Assembly: GCF_032598905.1 (NCBI RefSeq)
Contig: NZ_CP122458.1
Location: 2,294,001 to 2,358,000 of the forward strand
From: Streptomyces sp. 11x1
GTDB taxonomy: Bacteria; Actinomycetota; Actinomycetes; Streptomycetales; Streptomycetaceae
Length of the DNA stretch: 64,000 nucleotides
Direction of reading: 5' to 3'
Of this stretch, positions 8,450 to 18,167 are shown in pieces. Made by a program: the position numbers and the translations under genes. The number at the start of each line of letters is the position of its first letter. Position 1 is the first letter of the stretch. Below the pieces are notes generated by a model, which saw only the letters and a list, made by a program, of their open reading frames with translations, ran no database searches and was not told where the DNA came from.

Positions 8450-9640
8450 TCACGGGGTTCCGAGTTCCGCCTCGATGAGGTCGGCGGCCCGCCGGGTGCC
8501 GCCCTCGCCCGCCATCTCCCGCTGGATCTCCTTGAGTCGGCGCGCCACGTCGGGGTCGTCGACGAGGGAGAGGACCGCCTCGCGCAGGGCCTCGGCGGTC
8601 GCCTCCTTTCCGGGCAGATGGCGGGCGACACCCAACGACTGGAGCATCTCGGCGTTGCCGAACTGGTCGACGGCCTGCGGCACGGCGACCATCGGGGTGG
8701 CGGTGGCGAGCCCTTCCTGGCTGCCACCGGCACCCGCATGGGTGATGAACGCGTCGGCCTGCCGGAGGACCGCCAACTGCGGCACCCAGTCCCGCACCTC
8801 CACCCGGTCCGGGATCTCCCCCAGCTCCGCCGGGTCGACGTGTCGGCCGACCTGGAGCACCATGTGCCAGCCGGGCAGCTCACCGAAGGCCCGCACGCAC
8901 GCGCGGTAGAAGTCCGGCTGCTTGGTGAAGGCCGACCCGAGCGAGACGAGCAACACCTTCTCCGCGCCGGCCGGCCGCTGCCAGTCGCCCTGCGCCGAGG
9001 GGTCGCCCTGGCAGGCGCCGACGAAGGTGTGGCGGCTCTCGTCGACCCGGTCGGCGTTCGGCTGGAGCACCTTCGGGATGAGGACGAGGGAGCGGGCGGG
9101 CCTGCCGACGAACGGGTCGGGGTGCTCGGTGATCCCGTTCTCCTCCAGCCAGGCCCGGAACCGGGCGTAGTACGCCTTGCCGCGTTCCGTCTTCCTGGGT
9201 TCGGCCCACATGGGCTCGGCGACCTCCTCCTCGTAGCCGTCCCAGGCGACCAGGTTCGGGGAGAGGGAGATCGCCTTGACGCCCCAGCGGTGGGCGAGGA
9301 CGCGTGCCGGGTACGAGGTGATGTCGTGCAGCACGAGGTCGGGCTCGTCACCCTCGTAGGCCGCGACGAGCTGCGGCAGGGCCTGGATCGCGTCCTCCAG
9401 GAAGGGCTCGACGTTGTCGAGGAGCGTGCTCCCCCACGCCTCCGGGTCGGCGTCGGGGCCGGGCAGCGTGGAGTGCCAGGGCCTCGGCTCGGCACCGGTC
9501 TCGGCGACCTTCTCCGCGAAGGCCGGCGGGATCGCGTACGTGACCCGGTGGCCGCGGGCCACCAGCTCGCGGACCACTTCGAGGCTCGGGTTCACGTGAC
9601 CGTGGGCGGCGATGGAGAACATGGCGATATGGGAGGTCAT
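8450..9640 (-). CDS. Macrolide-type UDP-glycosyltransferase (GT1, MGT family)
   Basis: A cytoplasmic GT1 enzyme of 396 residues. The N-terminal acceptor domain begins [20 protein letters not shown], with the catalytic-base His near residue 14. The C-terminal donor domain has the nucleotide-sugar motif starting [12 protein letters not shown] and ending in DQFGNAEML. It resembles OleD/MgtA, which glucosylate and inactivate macrolides using UDP-glucose, so self-protection or detoxification is likely. No macrolide synthase is near. Its stop is near 8450 and its 5' flank carries the dispersed intergenic repeat. HAGAG instead of the usual HGGxG is a mild variation in the donor motif. Confidence 0.88.
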   Translation of the reverse strand: MTSHIAMFSIAAHGHVNPSLEVVRELVARGHRVTYAIPPAFAEKVAETGAEPRPWHSTLPGPDADPEAWGSTLLDNVEPFLEDAIQALPQLVAAYEGDEPDLVLHDITSYPARVLAHRWGVKAISLSPNLVAWDGYEEEVAEPMWAEPRKTERGKAYYARFRAWLEENGITEHPDPFVGRPARSLVLIPKVLQPNADRVDESRHTFVGACQGDPSAQGDWQRPAGAEKVLLVSLGSAFTKQPDFYRACVRAFGELPGWHMVLQVGRHVDPAELGEIPDRVEVRDWVPQLAVLRQADAFITHAGAGGSQEGLATATPMVAVPQAVDQFGNAEMLQSLGVARHLPGKEATAEALREAVLSLVDDPDVARRLKEIQREMAGEGGTRRAADLIEAELGTP

Positions 9641-10120
9641 GAAGGTGACGGTACGCGAGACGAGACGTATCGTGCAACTGGTTTGTGGGTGGGTTGTCGG
9701 GTGCGGGTGAGTGGAGGTGGTCTTTTGAGGGGCGCGGGAACTGCGCGACCAGCCCCCTACCGGAGCCGCACCCGACGACGCACCCTCTCGCCCTAGCGCT
9801 GACAGCGGGCCGACACCAGGTCCCGTCCGGCTCCGAACGTCTCCTCAGCTCACCCAGACCGATCGCACCGCGTCCGGTCCTTCAGCGCCGGGGGGAATGC
9901 CCGCTCCCGCATGGATGGACAGGTCCAGCTGAATCGCCGCCAATACGATTCGACGTCTCGGAAGGACGGCGGTGGCGCTGGCCTCGGCTGCTCGCGGTGT
10001 CGGCGGTTGGGCACTGGGGTCAGGGTTTCCCAGGTAGACGAAAGCGTTGCCGGTCACTCTCACGAGTGATGCCGGTCGAAGGCGTGGGCGGGAGGGGAAC
10101 GGGGTGTCTAGGTTCGTGGC
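9641..10120. other. Gene-poor interval left of the TnpB element
   Basis: A 480-bp stretch holding one copy of the dispersed palindromic repeat and, on the minus strand, a 72-codon frame (10063 down to 9845, MRVTGNAFVYLGNPDPS...). I do not recognise that frame; it may be a decayed gene fragment. I looked here for the missing C-terminal half of the sugar permease truncated at 11436 and did not find it. The right end of this interval must contain the left end of the TnpB element. Confidence 0.4.
9721..9766 (+). repeat. Dispersed GC-rich intergenic repeat, copy 1
   Basis: Contains TTTTGAGGGGCGCGGGAACTGCGCGACCAGCCCC in two adjoining parts. The same core recurs at 22.2, 26.7, 34.8, 42.8, 54.8, 59.4, 62.6 and 63.9 kb in this window, always between genes. 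GGGCGCGG/CTGCGCG half-sites give it hairpin potential. Confidence 0.7.
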
Positions 10121-11401
10121 ATGTCACGATTCCGGATGTATCCGTCGCGCGCGCAGGCCGAGCGGATGCTCACGCACTGCGCGCACGCCCGGTACGTGTG
10201 GAATCTCGCTGTCGAGCAGCATGCGCACTGGCGGCGGTGGCGTAAGAGCGCGCCGGGTTTCGCGGAGCAGTGCCGTCAGCTGACCGAGGCCCGGCGGGAG
10301 AACGAGTGGCTGGGGTCGGGGAACGTGGCTGTGCAGCAGCAGGCGTTGAAGGATTTCGCCCGGGCCAAGAACGCCCGGTTCACTTCGGGGTTCGGTGAGC
10401 CGACCTGGCGCAGGAAGCACGTCCACGAGGGCTTCCGGGGCATCGGCACCGACCGCGTACCGAAACACCACGCGGACGGGTCGCCCAGGCTGAACGCGAA
10501 GACCGGCAAGCAGGTCATGGGCCGCTCAGTGGTCGTGCAGAGGCTGAACCGGCGGTGGGCGCAGGTCAGGGTGCCCGGCTGCGGCTGGGTCCGCTTCCGC
10601 CTCAGCGCAAAGGGCAAAGGCGCGAAGCTGCCCGACGCCAAGACGTTCCGGGTCACCTTCCGCAACGGCCAGTGGCACATCGCGTTCGCCGTGATCCCCG
10701 GCCCGGTCGAGGGGCCGGGCACGGGCGGGGTGACCGGCATCGACCGGGGCGTCACGATCACCGCCGCCCTCTCCGACGGACGGAAGCTGAACTGCCCCCA
10801 GCTCACCGTCAAGGAAGGCGCACAGATCCGCAAACACCAGCGGCGGGCGACCCGCGCGCCCAAGGGCAGCTCGGAGAAGGCGGCCGAGTACGCGAAGGTG
10901 GCCAGGCTCAAGGCACGGGAGACGAACCGGCGCAAGGACTGGTGCGAGAAGACCAGCACCATGCTCGCCCGCTCCTACGGCCTTATCCGGTTCGAGAAGC
11001 TGAACATCAAGACGATGACCCGCTCCGCGAAGGGGACCGTGGAGCGGCCCGGCCGGCAGGTGGCGCAGAAGTCCGGCCTGAACCGGGCGATCCTGGCCCA
11101 GGGCTGGGGGCTGCTGCGGCAGCGCACCGGGCACAAGGCCCCCGGCCGGGTCGAGGACGTTCCCGCCCCCTACACCAGCCTGCGGTGCAGTGCCTGTGGA
11201 TGGATCGACAAGAACTCGCGCAAGAGCCAAGCCGGGTTCGTCTGTTCCTCCTGCGGCTTCACCTGCAACGCGGACACCAACGCCAGTATCAACATCGCGG
11301 CAGGACAGGGCGGAATCCCCCGCCCCCGGCGCACAGCCGGTGCCGGAGGGGTGACAACGGCCACCAGCCGTTCGAGCGCCCGTGAACCTCAGCCCATATG
11401 A
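10121..11401 (+). CDS. tnpB: TnpB RNA-guided nuclease (RuvC-like, OrfB family)
   Basis: A 426-residue TnpB. An N-terminal HTH/WED-like region starts MSRFRMYPSRAQAERM. The RuvC-like domain keeps all three acidic residues: Asp in TGIDRG (about residue 207), Glu in IRFEKLN (about 292) and Asp in NADTNAS (about 384). A four-Cys zinc ribbon (CSAC ... CSSC) lies between the last two. An active RNA-guided DNA nuclease, ancestral to Cas12, is therefore plausible. TnpB uses a guide RNA from the element's right end and is thought to cut the empty donor site to aid retention. The Arg-rich tail after the last Asp and the downstream hairpin encode the RNA scaffold. The gene looks intact. Confidence 0.88.
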   Translation: MSRFRMYPSRAQAERMLTHCAHARYVWNLAVEQHAHWRRWRKSAPGFAEQCRQLTEARRENEWLGSGNVAVQQQALKDFARAKNARFTSGFGEPTWRRKHVHEGFRGIGTDRVPKHHADGSPRLNAKTGKQVMGRSVVVQRLNRRWAQVRVPGCGWVRFRLSAKGKGAKLPDAKTFRVTFRNGQWHIAFAVIPGPVEGPGTGGVTGIDRGVTITAALSDGRKLNCPQLTVKEGAQIRKHQRRATRAPKGSSEKAAEYAKVARLKARETNRRKDWCEKTSTMLARSYGLIRFEKLNIKTMTRSAKGTVERPGRQVAQKSGLNRAILAQGWGLLRQRTGHKAPGRVEDVPAPYTSLRCSACGWIDKNSRKSQAGFVCSSCGFTCNADTNASINIAAGQGGIPRPRRTAGAGGVTTATSRSSAREPQPI

Positions 11402-11439
11402 GCTGGAATCCCCCTATTTTAAGAGGGGGAGGATGTCAA
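11290..11439 (+). ncRNA. Predicted omega-RNA (reRNA) scaffold of TnpB
   Basis: In known TnpB systems the guide RNA overlaps the 3' part of tnpB and ends at the element's right end, with the guide read from flanking DNA. The same arrangement is present here: tnpB 3' end, perfect 7-bp hairpin 11409-11430, then GTCAA. The guide would begin at 11440 (ATGATCCCGACGACC...). The 5' boundary is a guess; no transcript evidence is available. Confidence 0.4.
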
Positions 11440-11879
11440 ATGATCCCGACGACCACCTCGGGCATGGCCCAGGGGATGATCGCCAGCGCGCGGGCCAGCC
11501 AGCGCAGCCGCAGGGGCTGGTTCAGGAGGAGCGCGAGGCCGAGGGCCAGCAGGAACTGCGGGACGGTGACCCCGACCGCCCACAGCAGCCCGATGCGGAA
11601 CGAGTCCCAGAAGAGGGTGTCGTGCAGCAGGTCCCGGAAGTTGAGGGTGCCGATCCACCGGGTGGGCTCGGTGCGGCCGGACTGGGCGTCGGTGAACGCC
11701 AGCGCGATCCCGTACAGCAGCGGTCCGACGCTCAGCACCAGGATGGGGATCAGCGCGGGCAGCACCAGGAACCAGGCACCGTGGTCGATCAGGCGCCGGT
11801 CCCGGCCGTCCGCCGGGGTGCGCCGCTTGGCCGGTCGCGGGCGTTGCGGCTTCGCGGTCGCCAAGGTCATGTCCGTCAT
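11436..11879 (-). pseudogene. Sugar ABC transporter permease (MalF/UgpA type), truncated by the TnpB element
   Basis: The frame starts MTDMTLATAKPQRPR and runs through HGAWFLVLPALIPILVLSVG, a first membrane segment, then LGTLNFRDLL-like periplasmic sequence and the next helices up to IIPWAMPEVVVGII. In intact MalF-type permeases this last part lies about halfway, and the protein continues for ~150-180 residues including the EAA loop. Here the frame meets a TGA formed exactly at the element junction (TCA at 11436-11438 on the plus strand), leaving 147 residues. The missing half is not on the other side of the element, so a deletion accompanied or followed the insertion. No binding protein or partner permease is nearby. 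The product should be non-functional. Confidence 0.85.
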
Positions 11880-12012
11880 GGTGCTGAGGGCATGACAGGG
11901 CGTCAAGACACCGCGCACACGGTCCGACCTGTGCGAATGCGAGACTGGCCGCCGGATGGCGTGAAGCCGACGCCACGAGCGCGCGTCGGCGGTACGGACA
12001 GGGAGGCGACGG

Positions 12013-12876
12013 ATGGACGAGGCTCGGGCCCGGGACGTGGTGGTCGCGGCCGGCGTGCTGCCCGGTGCGGCCGGAAAGGCGCGGCTGCTCGCGCTGGGCG
12101 AGAACGCGGTGTTCGCCGCCGGTGACCTGGTGGTGAAGGTGGGCCGTGACGCCGAACTCCTCGACCGGGCCCGGCGCGAGGTGCGCATCGCGGAGTGGCT
12201 GGCCGCGCAGGGTGTCCCGGCGGTGCGGCCCGCCGAGCCGGATGCCCTGCTCGTCGAGGGACACCCGGTGACGGTGTGGCACCGCCTGCCCGATCCCGTA
12301 CGCCCCGCGGGGCCGCGTGATTTGGCTGAACTCCTTCGCCCGGTCCACGCCCTCCCCACCCCCGCCTTCGCCCTTCCCCGCCGTGAACTGCTGGGCGGTG
12401 TGGAGCGCTGGCTGCGGCTCGCCGGTGACGCGATCGACCCGGCGGACGCGGCGTATCTCCGGGAACGTCGGGACGGCTTCGAGGCGGCCGCGGCCGCTCT
12501 CACCCCGCGTCTGCCCCGGGGCCCGATCCACGGCGACGCGCTCCCCCGCAACGTGCACATCGGCCCGGACGGCCCGGTCCTCGTCGATCTGGAGACCTTC
12601 TCCGGTGACCTCCGCGAGCACGACCTCGTCGTCATGGCCCTCTCCCACGACCGCTACGGCCTGCCGACGCAGGAGTACGACGCCTTCACGGCCGCCTACG
12701 GCTGGGACGTACGGGAGTGGGACGGCTGCTCAGTGCTGCGGAGTGCCCGTGAGACGGCCAGCTGCGCCTGGGTCGCGCAGCACGCGCCGAGCGACCCCAA
12801 GGCGCTGGCCGAGTTCGAACGCCGCGTCGCCTCGCTGCGCGACGGGGACGAGACGGTTCGCTGGTATCCGTTCTGA
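12013..12876 (+). CDS. Aminoglycoside phosphotransferase (APH) family kinase
   Basis: A 287-residue cytoplasmic kinase-like protein. The catalytic loop HGDALPRNV (Brenner motif HGDxxxxN) and the metal-binding DLETFS segment are intact, so it should be catalytically competent. The N-lobe has a Lys candidate in DLVVKVG. The substrate is unknown; the family phosphorylates aminoglycosides, choline, homoserine, sugars and other small molecules. It is separated from the permease remnant by a divergent interval of ~130 bp and shares no operon. The in-frame ATG at 12013 follows a GGGAGG site by a few bases, supporting this start. Confidence 0.85.
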   Translation: MDEARARDVVVAAGVLPGAAGKARLLALGENAVFAAGDLVVKVGRDAELLDRARREVRIAEWLAAQGVPAVRPAEPDALLVEGHPVTVWHRLPDPVRPAGPRDLAELLRPVHALPTPAFALPRRELLGGVERWLRLAGDAIDPADAAYLRERRDGFEAAAAALTPRLPRGPIHGDALPRNVHIGPDGPVLVDLETFSGDLREHDLVVMALSHDRYGLPTQEYDAFTAAYGWDVREWDGCSVLRSARETASCAWVAQHAPSDPKALAEFERRVASLRDGDETVRWYPF

Positions 12877-12930
12877 CCCGGGCGGTGCCTGCGCGGCCCG
12901 CTGGTGTCCTTCCTGACCGCCGCGCGGTGC

Positions 12931-13416
12931 CTAGCCGGCCCGGAGTATGAGCTCCACCTCGTCGATCTCGGCGTCGCGGGCCAGGGCGAAGCCGCGCTCA
13001 TGGCCCGTGACGACGAAGCCGCACTTCTGGAGGACGCGGACCGAGCCCGTGTTGTCGGCGGCGGCGCGGGCGTACAGCGGACGGGTCGGGTCGAGGGCGA
13101 TCAGCGCGGCGAGGGCGGCGGTGGCGATACCTCGGCCCCAGTGGGCGCGGTCGATCCAGTAGGTGACCTCGCGTTCGTCCGGCGGGCCGTAGACCGCCGC
13201 GTTGCCGACGACCTCGCCACCGGCGACCACCGTGCGCGCCAGGATGTCGGGGTTGGCACGGATCTTCGCCCAGTGACCGTCGAACAGCTCCCGGTCGGAG
13301 TGGTACTCACCGGTGAAAGCGGCGATCCGCTGCGCCTCGGGGTCACGGGCGTGGCTCCAGAAGAACGGCAGGTCGCTGTCGCGTACTTCGCGCAGGGAGA
13401 TCTCGTCGGCGTTCAT
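12931..13416 (-). CDS. GNAT-family N-acetyltransferase (RimJ/RimL-like)
   Basis: A 161-residue cytoplasmic acetyltransferase. LREVRDSDLPFFW at the N-terminus, VTYWIDRAHWGRGIATAAL (the Q/RxxGxG/A acetyl-CoA motif) and DNTGSVRVLQKCGF (motif B) are the standard GNAT landmarks. Proteins of this shape acetylate ribosomal proteins, amino acids or small molecules. Its ATG overlaps the stop of the upstream exonuclease gene by four bases (ATGA, 13413-13416), so translation is coupled and the two are one operon. The acceptor is not predictable. Confidence 0.88.
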   Translation of the reverse strand: MNADEISLREVRDSDLPFFWSHARDPEAQRIAAFTGEYHSDRELFDGHWAKIRANPDILARTVVAGGEVVGNAAVYGPPDEREVTYWIDRAHWGRGIATAALAALIALDPTRPLYARAAADNTGSVRVLQKCGFVVTGHERGFALARDAEIDEVELILRAG

Positions 13417-14135
13417 ACCGTTTCGTCCTCCAGTTCGCGCAGCGGCCAGAGCGCGTCCACGACCGCTTCCGGGTTGCCCTTGCGGCGGAGGAACGCCTGG
13501 AAATCGGCGGCCCACTCCGCGTACCACTCGATCTGGCGGCGGTGCAGCTCGGCCGGGCCGAGGGCGGCGACCTTCGGGTGGCGCTGGGCTATCGCACGGG
13601 CGAGGCGGGCGGCGGCCAGGGCGTCGGCGCAGGCGTTGTGCGCGGCGTCCAGGGGGACGCCGTACTCGCCGCAGACCGCTTCGAGGTTGCGCTTGCCCCG
13701 GCGGTAGCGCTCGACGGAGCGGTCGATCGTGTAGGGGTCGACGACGGGCGCCGGGTCGAGTCCGCCGAGCCGGTCGCGCAGGGACGGCAGGGCGTACCGG
13801 CGCAGTTCGGCGGAGAGCAGGGTCAGATCGAAGGCCGCGTTGTACGCCACGACCGGGACGCCCGTCCTCCAGTAGGAGACGAGGACGTCGGCGATGGCGT
13901 CGGCGACCTGGTCGGCGGGTCTGCCCTCGGCCGTCGCACGGGCGTTGGTGATGCCGTGCACCGCCACCGCCTCCTCCGGGATCTCCATGCCCGGGTCGGC
14001 GAGCCATTCCCGGTGTCCGACCGGCTCCCCGTCCTTGACCTCGATGACCGCGCCCGTGACGATGCGCGCCTCGCGCGGGTCCGTCCCGGTGGTCTCCAGG
14101 TCGAAGCCGATCAGCAGCTGCCGGTGCCAACCCAT
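13413..14135 (-). CDS. 3'-5' exonuclease (DnaQ/DEDDh family)
   Basis: A 240-residue DnaQ-like exonuclease. ExoI is FDLETTGTD, ExoII is VVAYNAAFDLTLL and ExoIII is HNACADALAAARL. The Asp-Glu, Asp and His-Asp metal-binding residues of the DEDDh class are all present. It resembles the epsilon proofreading subunit but is a stand-alone protein, which in actinobacteria is usually annotated as a DNA polymerase III epsilon-like exonuclease for DNA or RNA end processing. ATG 14135 is chosen because AAGGAGGGG lies ~10 bases upstream; a longer frame from 14246 has no such site. It is the first gene of a two-gene operon with the GNAT gene. Confidence 0.9.
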   Translation of the reverse strand: MGWHRQLLIGFDLETTGTDPREARIVTGAVIEVKDGEPVGHREWLADPGMEIPEEAVAVHGITNARATAEGRPADQVADAIADVLVSYWRTGVPVVAYNAAFDLTLLSAELRRYALPSLRDRLGGLDPAPVVDPYTIDRSVERYRRGKRNLEAVCGEYGVPLDAAHNACADALAAARLARAIAQRHPKVAALGPAELHRRQIEWYAEWAADFQAFLRRKGNPEAVVDALWPLRELEDETV

Positions 14136-14283
14136 GCTGGCCCCCCTCCTTGGTGGTGCTTTCCCCCAGTGACCACCACCATCGCACGGGCCACTGACAA
14201 TCCGAGGCGCGCATTCCGCTTCGCCGTGCCCCGGGCGTGCGGGCACTGCGTCGCGGCCTTGCGCACGACCTCTGTCGCGGCCG

Positions 14284-15531
14284 TCACGACACCGGTCGGG
14301 AGTCCGCCCACGCCACTTCGAACTCCTCGCGGTATGTATCGAAAAGGCCGACTTCGCCGTTCTCGTCCGCCTTGAGGACCCGGTTGCCGCCGCGCAGGAC
14401 GAGGACGGGCGCCTCCATGCCCCGGGTGCGCCGCAGATAGGTCTGGACGACCGCGACCCCGTCCGTGCCGTCGCCGTCGACGAGGTACGCGGTGAAGCGC
14501 GGGGTCTCGTCGAAGACCTGGATCTCGAAGGCGCCGGGGTCGCGCAGCCGGGAGCGGACCCGGCGCATATGGAGGATGTTCATCTCCACGGCACGGCTCA
14601 ACTCGCCGCGCTTTATGCCGAGTTCACGCTCACGCCGCTTCACGGCGCTGGAGGCGGGGTTGAGGAAGAGCAACCGCACGCGGCAGCCGGACTCGGCGAG
14701 CCGGACCAGCCGCCGCCCGGAGAAGTTCTGCACGAGGAGGTTCAGGCCTATGCCGATGGCGTCCAGGCGGCGGGCCCCGCCGAAGAGGTCCTCGGCGGGG
14801 AACTGTCGCAGCAGCCGCACCCGGTCGGGGTGGACGCCGACGACGTCCGCGTACCGGTCGCCGACGAGGTCCTCGACCGCGTCGACGGGCAGCCGGCGCG
14901 CGGAGGGCACGTCGCTGCCGGCGCCCAGGATCTCCAGCAGCTTCGCGGAGGCACGCTCGGCCTGGGCGAGGACGGCCTCGGACAGGGCCCGGTTGCGGGA
15001 GACGACGTTGCGGGTGACCTCCAGCTCGTCCAGGGCCAGTTCCACGTCGCGCCGCTCGTCGACGTACGGCTCGAAGCAGGGCCAGTGCTGCACCATCAGC
15101 TCACGCAGCTGCGGCAGGGTGAGGAAGCTCAGCACGTTGTCGTCGGCCGGGTCGAGCAGATAGCCCTTGCGGCGGCTGACCTCGCGGACCGCTACGGCTC
15201 GCTGCACCCACTCCTGTCCGGCGGGTCCGGCGGCGGCGACCACCCAGTCGTCGCCGTGGACGGGCTCGTAGATGGGCCGCAGCACGGCGGCCACCACGGC
15301 GCGCAGCCGCTGCTCGACGAGGTTCAGCCAGATGTAGGCACGGCCGGCCCGCTGGGCGCGCGTGCGCACTTCGAGCCAGGCGTCGGCGTTCCAGTCCAGT
15401 TCAGGGCCGATGGAGCCCCGCTCCATCGGCCGCGCCAGGGACACCGCGCCGGGTGGGACATCCGTGGGGTCCCCCTCGTGACCCGTGTCGCCCGCGTCAC
15501 CAGGAGGCAACTCCAGCCCTCCCGAGCCCAC
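14284..15531 (-). CDS. SAV2148-type HEPN-domain protein with a C-terminal PLD-like region
   Basis: A soluble protein of 415 residues conserved in streptomycetes. The N-terminal half (about residues 45-230) is alpha-helical with the arrangement of a HEPN domain; the second half (VRLLRQF onward, then the AVEMNILHMRRVRSRLRD and ETPRFTAYLVDGDGTDG regions) looks like the receiver fold seen in phospholipase-D-like proteins without an obvious HKD pair. HEPN domains are often RNases in stress or defence systems, but no canonical RxxxxH is certain here. GTG 15531 is preferred to TTG 15573 because a GGAAGG site lies ~10 bases before it. The function is unknown and it stands alone, divergent from glgX. 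Confidence 0.72.
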   Translation of the reverse strand: MGSGGLELPPGDAGDTGHEGDPTDVPPGAVSLARPMERGSIGPELDWNADAWLEVRTRAQRAGRAYIWLNLVEQRLRAVVAAVLRPIYEPVHGDDWVVAAAGPAGQEWVQRAVAVREVSRRKGYLLDPADDNVLSFLTLPQLRELMVQHWPCFEPYVDERRDVELALDELEVTRNVVSRNRALSEAVLAQAERASAKLLEILGAGSDVPSARRLPVDAVEDLVGDRYADVVGVHPDRVRLLRQFPAEDLFGGARRLDAIGIGLNLLVQNFSGRRLVRLAESGCRVRLLFLNPASSAVKRRERELGIKRGELSRAVEMNILHMRRVRSRLRDPGAFEIQVFDETPRFTAYLVDGDGTDGVAVVQTYLRRTRGMEAPVLVLRGGNRVLKADENGEVGLFDTYREEFEVAWADSRPVS

Positions 15532-15859
15532 CCACGCACCGCCTTCCGCTCCCCCGAGCTCACCCCTACGCAACGATCAAGGAAGGGTACTCCGGTAGCG
15601 GGTGACGATACAGCCGGATGGACAGGTCGTTTCTCAACTACCGCACGTGACTTGGTCGTTCCGGGGCGCTACCGCGCGAGGAGTGAGCCGATTCATAGCG
15701 ATCGGGCCACCGGGGCGCGACTCCGGGGGCCCCTCGGGGCGTCACGATGTGTCCACTCTGGGCAGGAGGGACGTATGTCCTAGGAGGTTCCATCAGATTG
15801 GGGGAGACTCCATCCGGAGTCGCTCCCAGCGGCGCGCGACAACTGGAAGAGTCGTATCC

Positions 15860-18001
<2,142 letters not shown>

Positions 18002-18034
18002 GGGGATTCGCCGTAGGGGTTGATCACCGTTGCC

Positions 18035-18117
18035 GACACCAGGGTCGTGCGTGGCTGATCGCGCCCACTCGGCGGAGCCGCACATGGATACAGCCCCGCG
18101 CCCCTCAAAAGCATGGC
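18035..18117. repeat. GC-rich intergenic repeat of the Streptomyces 3'-flank type
   Basis: Contains GTGGCTGATCGCGCCCACT and CGGAGCCGCACATGGATACA followed by CAGCCCCGCGCCCCTC. It is related in its CCCCGCGCCCCT core to the other dispersed repeats but carries an extra CGGAGCCGCA module. It lies between glgX and treY and is probably a transcript end. Confidence 0.5.
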
Positions 18118-18167
18118 CTCGCGTGTCAGGGTGCTCCAAGTCCGGTGTGGCGGGTACGTAGGAACCC

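Larger units (their letters stand above)
10040..11439 (+). mobile_element. Solitary TnpB element of the IS200/IS605 (IS1341-like) group
   Basis: The element has tnpB but no tnpA transposase, so it can only move if a transposase acts in trans. The right end is well defined: just after the tnpB stop, TCCCCCT (11409-11415) pairs perfectly with AGGGGGA (11424-11430) around an AT-rich loop, followed by GGATGTCAA (11431-11439), the terminal sequence typical of this group. The left end is uncertain: TCACTC (10054-10059) and GAGTGA (10064-10069) form a perfect 6-bp hairpin upstream of tnpB and may mark it, so 10040 is only approximate. On the right, the element directly abuts a truncated permease gene. 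Confidence 0.7.
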
